Below are positions 7,710 through 13,659 of a stretch of 13,659 nucleotides of DNA, piece by piece (the first letter of the stretch is position 1; the number at the start of each line of letters is the position of its first letter). The stretch lies in contig QGUU01000023.1 in the NCBI GenBank assembly GCA_003242525.1, positions 1 through 13,659 of the forward strand, given 5' to 3'. The notes under the pieces were generated by a model that made no database searches, was not told the origin of the DNA, and saw only the letters and a program-made list of their open reading frames with translations. Source of the DNA: Pseudomonadota bacterium. Its GTDB lineage: Bacteria > Pseudomonadota > Alphaproteobacteria > Rhizobiales > Rhizobiaceae. The translations under genes were made by a program, and so were the position numbers.

Positions 7710-10649
7710 ATGGCAGAAAGACACCAGCTGAAGATCGCCGATCGTCACGACATTGCAGAGGACGATCCCTTCGCGGAACTGACCAGGATCATGGGTTTTG
7801 ATCCGCGGGAGCCAGTCAAATCCCAGGAGCCGACGCCCGAAACCGCCCAGCACGACGATTTCGCCATCGATCTCGAAAAGGAACTGCTTGGCGAATTTGC
7901 CGAGTACAACACGCCGGCTTCCGCTTCGCCGCCGGCGTCTGACGCAGCGGAAGCGAGCGATCCGCACGCAACCGATATGCGCCAGCCGGCGCGGCATCCC
8001 GGCGAAGAGCACGCGCCCGCTGAAGCCTACGCTTCCCCTGACGTCGAAGCTCTCGATTTCGAAGCCGACCTCAGCGCGGGTTTCGACAATGCCTTTGCCG
8101 ATCTGAATGACGCCGATACGCTTTACTCCGAGGAACCTGCCCCAGATAGCTTGGCCTTCGAGCCTGAAGTTCGTCCGGAACCGCCGGTCTCCAGCTTGCC
8201 CCCTGAGGACTTCACCGAAACGGCGCCTTCTGCGCGGCATCCGTGGTTCGGGCCGACGCAGGCGGGGGATGAATATGCGGCCGAAGGCGAGCTAGGCAGC
8301 ACCGCAGGCGGAATTTCGCACGGCCCCGAATACGAGTTTGATACGGCGGTGGCCGCCGATCTTGAGGACGGCTTTTCGACTCCCGAGGAAGCTGCCGGCA
8401 TCCCTGCGCAAGGGGTGGATAATGCCCCGGGCGACCATTATGCGGCAAGGGACGACCTTTCCTCCGCAGAGACGGCATGGCAGTCGACCGAGGCCGGCTG
8501 GGAGCCAGTCCAGCAGCAGAGTCTGCATCCCATCGAGGACGTGCATGATTTCGACGCCTATTTCGACGATGCAATGGCCGCCATCGACATGGATTTCACG
8601 TCGTCTGAGCAGGCCGAACCGGTGTTCGATGAAGCTGGTGGCGAAGAAACGGCGATTGCAGCGGAGTATACGCCCGTTGCTGAGCACGAAGCGCATGCTG
8701 ATAGCGCCGACGCCATAGAGTCAGCTTTCCACGATGCCTTTAGCGATATTGGGATAACCGAGCCGGCCCCAGTCATGGAAACGACGTTCGGTCCGGGGGA
8801 AGCGCCGCAGGGCGAAGAGGCCTGGGCGGATGGACAGGAGCGGTCTCAGGCCGAAGCGGGAGCCGCGGCTCCCGATACGCTGGAAGATGAACTCAATTCG
8901 CTGCTGGCGAAGATGACGGCCCGTCCGGCAGTTGCGGCGGCCTCGGCATGGCCGCTGGCGACGCCTGTCGCCAGAAAGGAAAGCGGTCCGGCCGAAAGGA
9001 GCCCGGAACCGTCCATTGTCCGGGATGTAAATGAGGACGAACTGAAAGCGGCCTTGCTTGCCGATCTCCACTCCATGGAACTCGGCGAGGCGGATGAGAA
9101 GCTTGCCGAGGTCGATGATAGTCACGCGACCCTGGCGGAAGCGACCTGGACTGAGGCCGAATCTGCACCCTCGGCGCACGCTGGAGGGAAGGCACAGGAA
9201 GAAGTGCCGGAGATAGAAACGGTCGAAGTGCCCGAGCGCGTTGTGGCCTTGGCTGATGATCTCGACATTCCTGATGTTCCTTTCGATGAGTCAGGTAGCG
9301 AGGAACGGCTGCATGGCGACCTGGAAGACGAGTTTGCCGAGCTGCTCGACCAGATGAATGCATCGCCGGCTCAGGTGCATGCGTCTCACAACGACGACGC
9401 GGCGGTCGCGGGCTATCGTGTCGGTGCCGGGGCGGCACAAACTGGACCCACGCCCGTCGAGCAGGCACCAGACCCTGATTTTGATCCATCCGCCTCAGGT
9501 CTCTACATCGACAATCTTGCCAACGGCACGCTGCAGTCAGGCGCAGATCCGTTCGCTGTAGAGGAATTGGAGTACGACCCGGAAGAAAGCCCGGCGCTCG
9601 CGGCCGGCGAGGCGGAAACAACGCGGGAGCCGCGGCGGGGACTGTTGATCGCTGGCATTATCGGTGCCGTGGCAATTGCCGGTGGCCTTGGCGCTCTGGC
9701 CATGTCGTTCGGTGGCGGCGGCGCAGATGAGGTGCCGGCACTGGTCAAGGCCGACGACACGCCGATCAAGGTCAAGCCGGAGAATCCCGGCGGAATCGTC
9801 ATCCCCAACCAGGATAACAAGGTCTACGAGGCCGTGGCCAAGGGCACGCAGCCGACTGTTGCGCCGAAGCAGCAGGAACTCGTCACCAGCGATGAAGAGC
9901 CGGTGGACGTGACTGCCATGGCGCCTCGCGCAGTCGGTGATGGACCCGCTGATCCGGTCAATCAAGCGGGCGAGGCGGCGGAAGGACAACGGGCTGAAGG
10001 CGAATCTCGCGTGGCAAAATCCGAGGATCGCATCGAGCCGACCGTTCAGGATGACAGTGTTGCCTCGCAGGGACCGCTCGTAACCCCGCGCAAGGTTCGC
10101 ACGATGGTGGTGAAACCGGACGGCACGCTGGTTCCGCGCGAAGAGGCCGCGCCTCAGGTCGCTGCCGCCGAGCCCGTCGATCCTGCGCCGCAGCAGGTTA
10201 TGGCCGCAGATCAGACCGGGGCCGTTTCGCAGCCGGAAACCAGTTCAGCTCCGGCCGAAACGGTCGGTGCGGAACCGCAAACCATCGCCACGCCGAACAC
10301 GGCGCCGATCGCGCCGCAGCGACCCTCCGATCAGCCGGTGGATGTCGTTGGCGAGGTGAAGCCCGATCAGGTCGCGGCACTTGATACGAATTCCGCGGCT
10401 GCAGCCGGTGCCTGGTCGATGCAGATCGCGTCGCAACCGACCGAAGAAAGCGCTCGGGCCACATACCAGGATCTGGCGCGCCGCTACGCCGGTGTTCTGG
10501 AGGGCCGTAGCGTCAATATCGTCAAGGCCGAGATTGCCGGGAAAGGTACCTTCTATCGGGTTCGGATTCCGGCACAGTCGCGCAATGAGGCGGTCAGGCT
10601 ATGCGAGACCTACAAGGCGGCGGGCGGTAACTGCTTCGTCTCCAAGTAG
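7710..10649 (+). CDS. SPOR-domain membrane protein with long acidic cytoplasmic region
   Basis: The product is a predicted 979-residue single-pass inner-membrane protein. Residues 1-644 are acidic, rich in Ala, Glu, Asp and Pro, and probably disordered. A transmembrane helix spans about 645-665, preceded by REPRRG, which places the N-terminus in the cytoplasm. Residues 666-900 are a Pro/Ala/Glu-rich periplasmic linker with one conserved-looking island (PRKVRTMVVKPDGTLVPRE, 793-811). Residues about 900-979 form a SPOR domain (WSMQIAS, FYRVRI, AVRLCETYKAAGGNCFV), a fold that binds denuded septal peptidoglycan glycan strands. The cytoplasmic part repeats two short motif types (see findings). ATG 7710 precedes the conserved-looking ADRHDIAEDDPFAEL, with GGGA upstream. 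The domain layout suggests an envelope or division role linked to septal peptidoglycan, but the cytoplasmic function is unknown. It lies between argS and nagZ, as I recall for many rhizobia. Confidence 0.88.
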   Translation: MAERHQLKIADRHDIAEDDPFAELTRIMGFDPREPVKSQEPTPETAQHDDFAIDLEKELLGEFAEYNTPASASPPASDAAEASDPHATDMRQPARHPGEEHAPAEAYASPDVEALDFEADLSAGFDNAFADLNDADTLYSEEPAPDSLAFEPEVRPEPPVSSLPPEDFTETAPSARHPWFGPTQAGDEYAAEGELGSTAGGISHGPEYEFDTAVAADLEDGFSTPEEAAGIPAQGVDNAPGDHYAARDDLSSAETAWQSTEAGWEPVQQQSLHPIEDVHDFDAYFDDAMAAIDMDFTSSEQAEPVFDEAGGEETAIAAEYTPVAEHEAHADSADAIESAFHDAFSDIGITEPAPVMETTFGPGEAPQGEEAWADGQERSQAEAGAAAPDTLEDELNSLLAKMTARPAVAAASAWPLATPVARKESGPAERSPEPSIVRDVNEDELKAALLADLHSMELGEADEKLAEVDDSHATLAEATWTEAESAPSAHAGGKAQEEVPEIETVEVPERVVALADDLDIPDVPFDESGSEERLHGDLEDEFAELLDQMNASPAQVHASHNDDAAVAGYRVGAGAAQTGPTPVEQAPDPDFDPSASGLYIDNLANGTLQSGADPFAVEELEYDPEESPALAAGEAETTREPRRGLLIAGIIGAVAIAGGLGALAMSFGGGGADEVPALVKADDTPIKVKPENPGGIVIPNQDNKVYEAVAKGTQPTVAPKQQELVTSDEEPVDVTAMAPRAVGDGPADPVNQAGEAAEGQRAEGESRVAKSEDRIEPTVQDDSVASQGPLVTPRKVRTMVVKPDGTLVPREEAAPQVAAAEPVDPAPQQVMAADQTGAVSQPETSSAPAETVGAEPQTIATPNTAPIAPQRPSDQPVDVVGEVKPDQVAALDTNSAAAAGAWSMQIASQPTEESARATYQDLARRYAGVLEGRSVNIVKAEIAGKGTFYRVRIPAQSRNEAVRLCETYKAAGGNCFVSK

Positions 10650-10670
10650 ACTGTCCATGATGATTCTTCA

Positions 10671-10695
10671 AAACGGCGCGTCTCCCGCGCCGTTT
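10671..10695 (+). terminator. Strong GC-rich hairpin, probable intrinsic terminator
   Basis: AAACGGCGCG (10671-10680) and CGCGCCGTTT (10686-10695) form a perfect 10-bp stem with a 5-base loop, 21 bases after the SPOR gene stop. The trailing tract is short (TTTGATCTTT), so termination may be partial. It separates the SPOR gene from nagZ, implying that nagZ has its own promoter or depends on read-through. Confidence 0.65.
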
Positions 10696-10797
10696 GATCT
10701 TTGCGGCTCGCCTGCTTAGGCGGTCCCTGAATGGATGGCTGGGCTATTCGCCCGTCTGGCGATTCCCTTGAAGCCTTTAAACTTCTAGACTCCAGCC

Positions 10798-11814
10798 ATG
10801 AACGAATCACAGACCCTCATCCTTGGCTGCGCCGGCAAATCGCTCACCCGCGAGGAAATCTCCTTCTATCGAAACGAGATGCCATGGGGGTTCATCCTCT
10901 TCGCCCGCAATATTGCCGAAGCCGAGCAGGTCCGCGATCTCGTGGCGCATCTGCGCGATTGCGTCGGCTGGCATGCCCCGGTCTTCATAGATCAGGAGGG
11001 CGGGCGGGTGCAGCGCCTGCGTCCGCCACTGGCGCCAAACTATCCGGCTGCCGCAGCGCTTGGCGCTTTGTACTGCAAGGACGCGGAGGCTGGGTTGCGC
11101 GCCACCTGGCTGCTTTCGCGCCTGCACGCGTTCGACCTGCTGCGCTACGGCATCAATGCCGATTGCCTGCCGGTGCTGGACGTGCCGGTGGAGGGGGCCA
11201 GCGACGTCATCGGCCAACGCGCCTATGGCAAGGAACCGGAGATCGTTTCGACCCTCGGGCGCGCGGCTGCAGACGGCCTGATGGCAGGTGGCGTCCTGCC
11301 GGTCATGAAGCATATGCCGGGGCACGGCCGCGCCGCTGCAGACACGCATTTCGAGCTTCCGATCGTGACGGCCTCCCTGGACGAGCTGCGCCGGCACGAT
11401 TTCGCGCCTTTCGAGGTACTACGCGATCTGCCGGCTGCCATGACCGCTCATGTGGTTTATCAGGCGGTGGATCCGGATAATCCGGCCACCACGTCGGGCA
11501 AGGTGGTGGAAGAGGTGATTCGCGGCCTGATCGGCTTTGACGGCCTGCTGATCAGCGACGATACCTCCATGAAGGCGCTTTCTGGGGATTTCCCGACAAA
11601 GGCCGCGTCCATCCTTGCAGCGGGCGTCGATATCGTCCTTCACTGCAACGGCGAAATGGACGAGATGAGGGGCATCGTCTCGCGGACAAAGCCGCTGGAA
11701 GGCGCCTCCAGGGCGCGTGCCGAACGTGCATTGGCCGCGATCCCGGAGCCTGATGAAGGCCGTGAGGCAGACCTTCGTGCCGAATTCGCGGAATATTTCG
11801 AGGCAGTTGCCTGA
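10798..11814 (+). CDS. nagZ: Beta-N-acetylhexosaminidase (glycoside hydrolase family 3)
   Basis: The product is 338 residues, normal for NagZ. It removes N-acetylglucosamine from anhydro-muropeptides in the cytoplasm during peptidoglycan recycling, a step that in some bacteria also feeds the signal for beta-lactamase induction. The substrate-binding motif FIDQEGGRVQRL is near residues 63-74. KHMPGHG is at 171-177, followed by the general acid/base dyad D182-H184 (ADTHFELP). The predicted nucleophile D254 lies in ISDDTSM. No signal peptide is seen, in agreement with a cytoplasmic enzyme. ATG 10798 begins the conserved N-terminus directly (ILGCAG, then FYRNEMPWGFILFARN). No good Shine-Dalgarno sequence is visible. 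The following gene scpA starts 23 bp after its stop, so the two are likely cotranscribed. Confidence 0.94.
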   Translation: MNESQTLILGCAGKSLTREEISFYRNEMPWGFILFARNIAEAEQVRDLVAHLRDCVGWHAPVFIDQEGGRVQRLRPPLAPNYPAAAALGALYCKDAEAGLRATWLLSRLHAFDLLRYGINADCLPVLDVPVEGASDVIGQRAYGKEPEIVSTLGRAAADGLMAGGVLPVMKHMPGHGRAAADTHFELPIVTASLDELRRHDFAPFEVLRDLPAAMTAHVVYQAVDPDNPATTSGKVVEEVIRGLIGFDGLLISDDTSMKALSGDFPTKAASILAAGVDIVLHCNGEMDEMRGIVSRTKPLEGASRARAERALAAIPEPDEGREADLRAEFAEYFEAVA

Positions 11815-11837
11815 GGCAGACAGGGCAGAGGAACAAG

Positions 11838-12710
11838 GTGGCCGAACCGGCGGACAACCACAGGACGGAAGCGGGGCAGGCCAAGGCCTCCCAGGGCGAC
11901 CGCGCCGTGCCCATGGACCGGCTGTGGGCCGGCAACGACGACGATCGCGCCACCGGCGAGCCGGAACTGGTCGTGGATGTGGGAGGCTTTGAAGGGCCTC
12001 TCGACTTGCTGCTTCATCTCGCCCGTAACCAGAAGGTCGATCTCGCCCGAATTTCGATCGTCGCGCTGGCAGAGCAGTACCTCGCCTTCATCGCACGGGT
12101 GAGGGCGATGCGGCTGGAACTGGCGGCAGACTATCTCGTGATGGCAGCCTGGCTCGCCTTCCTCAAATCGAAACTGCTTATTCCCAAACAGAAGGGCGAG
12201 GAGGGCGAAAGCGGCGAGGAAATGGCGGCCGTGCTGCAGTTCAGGCTGCGCCGGCTGGAAGCGATGCGCGATGCTGCTGCCCGTCTGGTGAACCGTAACC
12301 GGCTTGGGCGCGATGTTTTCGCGCGCGGCATGCCGGAACTGGTGATCGTGGAGAAGCGCAACGAATATTCGGCCTCGCTCTACGATCTCCTGTCGGCCTA
12401 CGCCCAGCAGCGGCAGCGCCAGGCCATTTCCAACGTCACCATTGCCAAGCGCGGCGTATGGTCGCTGAAGGATGCGCGTTCGCTGCTAACGCGGCTCGTG
12501 GGGTCGATTTCCGATTGGACGGCGCTTGACGCCTTCCTGGTCGAGTATCTGGCGTCGCCGGAGGAAAAGCGTACGGCGTTGGCATCCTCATTTGCGGCTA
12601 CGCTGGAGTTGGTGCGCGAGGGTTCGCTGGAATTGCGCCAGGAGGAGGTTTTCGCACCGATCTACCTGCGCGGCCGGCAAAAAACCAAGCCAGCCGAGGT
12701 GGCATCATGA
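11838..12710 (+). CDS. scpA: Segregation and condensation protein A (kleisin)
   Basis: The product is a predicted 290-residue kleisin that, with ScpB, binds the SMC ATPase to form the bacterial condensin that organises and segregates the chromosome. The family hallmark GGFEGPLDLLLHLARNQKVDLA lies at about 46-67, recognisable as FEGPLDLLLHL. It is followed by the helical N-domain (AEQYLAFI, LAADYLVMAAWLAFLKSKLLIP), the central acidic linker (KGEEGESGEEMAA) and the C-terminal winged-helix part (SLELRQEEVFAPIYLR). The first 40 or so residues are a charged leader outside the core. The start is GTG 11838, with AGAGGA 5 bases before it. The stop overlaps the scpB start (ATGA), indicating translational coupling. 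The SMC gene is not in the window. Confidence 0.93.
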   Translation: MAEPADNHRTEAGQAKASQGDRAVPMDRLWAGNDDDRATGEPELVVDVGGFEGPLDLLLHLARNQKVDLARISIVALAEQYLAFIARVRAMRLELAADYLVMAAWLAFLKSKLLIPKQKGEEGESGEEMAAVLQFRLRRLEAMRDAAARLVNRNRLGRDVFARGMPELVIVEKRNEYSASLYDLLSAYAQQRQRQAISNVTIAKRGVWSLKDARSLLTRLVGSISDWTALDAFLVEYLASPEEKRTALASSFAATLELVREGSLELRQEEVFAPIYLRGRQKTKPAEVAS

Positions 12711-13447
12711 GTGAGAGCATGGGCGCGACCGTCGTTCCCTTTGCCGTCGGCGACGATGAAAGGGAATCCCGGTCATTCAGTCCTACCGAAAGGCCGCATC
12801 TGGCGGAGGCAATGCGCATGGCTGAGGCCATCGTTTTTGCAAGCGCCGAACCGGTTTCCGAAAAGCAGCTTGCGCAGCGACTGCCCGAAGGTGTGGATAT
12901 TCGGGCAACCATGTCTGAACTGGAGCAGGTCTATTCGCGGCGCGGCGTCAACCTCGTGCGCGTTGGCGATGCCTGGGCGTTCCGCACTGCCGGCGACCTG
13001 GCTTTCCTCATGAGCCGGGACGCGGTGCAGCAGAAGAAGCTTTCGCGCGCTGCGCTGGAGGTGCTTGCGATCATTGCCTATCATCAGCCGGTCACGCGCG
13101 CGGAGATCGAGGACATTCGAGGGGTCGAGACGTCCAAGGGCACGCTGGACACTCTGCTTGAAACGGAGTGGGTGAAGATGCGGGGCAGGCGCAAAACGCC
13201 AGGACGCCCGGTAACTTACGGCACTACGGAAAAATTCCTCGATCACTTCTCCCTGGAGGAGATTCGGGATTTGCCCGGCCTTGAGGAACTGAAGGGCGCG
13301 GGCCTTCTCTCGACGCGAATGCCCTCGAATTTCACCATTCCGCAGCCTCCTGCCGATTTGGACGAATTGACCGAGGACGAGGACCCGCTGACCGATATCG
13401 ATCTCGAGGAACTCGGCCTGCTTACCCCTCGTGTCACCGAAGATTGA
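12707..13447 (+). CDS. scpB: Segregation and condensation protein B
   Basis: The product is a predicted 246-residue partner of ScpA and SMC in the condensin complex. The tandem winged-helix body covers about residues 25-200. The hallmark is KLSRAALEVLAIIAYHQPVTRAEIEDIRGV, seen here as ALEVLAIIAYHQPVTRAEIE, followed by LLETEWVKMRGRRKTPGRP and VTYGTTEKFLDHFSLEEIRDLPGL. The C-terminal 45 residues are a very acidic tail (DELTEDEDPLTDIDLEELG), longer than in minimal ScpB proteins and probably disordered. The start ATG 12707 overlaps the scpA stop by 4 bp, so ribosomes can reinitiate. Stoichiometric expression with ScpA is the expected result. Confidence 0.93.
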   Translation: MSESMGATVVPFAVGDDERESRSFSPTERPHLAEAMRMAEAIVFASAEPVSEKQLAQRLPEGVDIRATMSELEQVYSRRGVNLVRVGDAWAFRTAGDLAFLMSRDAVQQKKLSRAALEVLAIIAYHQPVTRAEIEDIRGVETSKGTLDTLLETEWVKMRGRRKTPGRPVTYGTTEKFLDHFSLEEIRDLPGLEELKGAGLLSTRMPSNFTIPQPPADLDELTEDEDPLTDIDLEELGLLTPRVTED

Positions 13448-13450
13448 CCG

Positions 13451-13471
13451 GCAACGCCTTTTTGCCGTTGC
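13451..13471 (+). terminator. Short hairpin after scpB
   Basis: GCAACG (13451-13456) and CGTTGC (13466-13471) form a 6-bp stem around a 9-base loop containing five T, four bases after the scpB stop. No T-run follows, so it is at most a weak terminator or processing signal between scpB and tatA. Confidence 0.3.
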
Positions 13472-13570
13472 GGGGCGCATGGGATATACGGCATATGGAC
13501 CGGGAGACTGTCGTGGTTCTGTTTGAAACGGGCCACGAAAGCGCATAGATCAACGGTTGGGAAACCGCGC

Positions 13571-13577
13571 GGGAGAG
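13571..13577 (+). promoter_or_regulatory. Ribosome-binding site of tatA
   Basis: GGGAGAG lies 7 bases before the ATG at 13585, a good Shine-Dalgarno match at normal spacing. It supports the tatA start. A TTGAAA at 13523-13528 could be a -35 box, but no convincing -10 follows it. Confidence 0.55.
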
Positions 13578-13584
13578 AATTGTA

Positions 13585-13659
13585 ATGGGTTCATTTTCGA
13601 TCTGGCACTGGCTGATCGTGCTGGTCATCGTGTTGCTGGTGTTCGGCCGGGGCAAGATT
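13585..13659 (+). CDS. tatA: Twin-arginine translocase subunit TatA, N-terminal part
   Basis: Only the first 25 codons are in the window; the gene runs off the right end. The opening [20 protein letters not shown] is the single N-terminal transmembrane helix of TatA. It is followed by the FGRGKI hinge where the amphipathic helix begins (FGxxK/R motif). TatA forms the membrane-weakening or pore component that moves folded twin-arginine signal proteins across the inner membrane. The serine-phenylalanine-serine start with IWHW distinguishes it from TatB, which usually begins MFDIG and has a conserved Glu. tatB and tatC would be expected next. The start lies 137 bp after scpB, so it may have its own promoter. 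Confidence 0.9.
   Translation, partial: MGSFSIWHWLIVLVIVLLVFGRGKI

Noticed and set aside
13496..13549. 17-codon open frame (MDRETVVVLFETGHESA) between scpB and tatA
   Set aside because: No Shine-Dalgarno sequence, very short and no known family; expected by chance.

Overview
The window is GC-rich chromosomal DNA with dense, mostly plus-strand genes, and it looks alphaproteobacterial. The gene content and order fit the Rhizobiales (Hyphomicrobiales), perhaps a Mesorhizobium/Phyllobacteriaceae-like organism. The main reason is the run dgt - argS - SPOR-domain protein - nagZ - scpA - scpB - tatA, with erpA divergent from dgt, which I recall as a common rhizobial arrangement. I assign no species.

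Left part (1-2800): the 3' end of ilvH (acetolactate synthase regulatory subunit) is followed by a LysE/RhtB-type exporter gene with a 7-bp-arm inverted repeat just upstream of its start. Next is a compact three-gene cobalt-type nitrile hydratase operon: alpha subunit, beta subunit and activator. Its genes overlap by 4 and 14 bp. No amidase, cobalt transporter or regulator gene lies beside it in this window.

Middle (2780-5680): a small Dda/RecD-like superfamily 1 helicase gene has its own promoter-like sequence and runs convergently into erpA (A-type Fe-S carrier), with only 6 bp between the two stop codons. erpA is divergent from a dNTP triphosphohydrolase gene of the dgt family.

Right part (5849-13659): argS, a 979-residue single-pass SPOR-domain protein with a very long acidic disordered cytoplasmic region, a strong terminator-like hairpin, cytoplasmic nagZ (peptidoglycan recycling), the overlapping pair scpA-scpB (condensin partner proteins), and the first 25 codons of tatA (Sec-independent protein export). 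The genes here are housekeeping functions in translation, envelope, chromosome organisation and export.

No intergenic gap exceeds about 200 bp. I saw no tRNA or rRNA genes, insertion sequences, CRISPR arrays or phage genes, and no convincing wholly new system. The most interesting signals are the repeated short acidic/hydrophobic motifs in the SPOR protein, the dyad before the exporter gene, and the apparently stand-alone nitrile hydratase operon.
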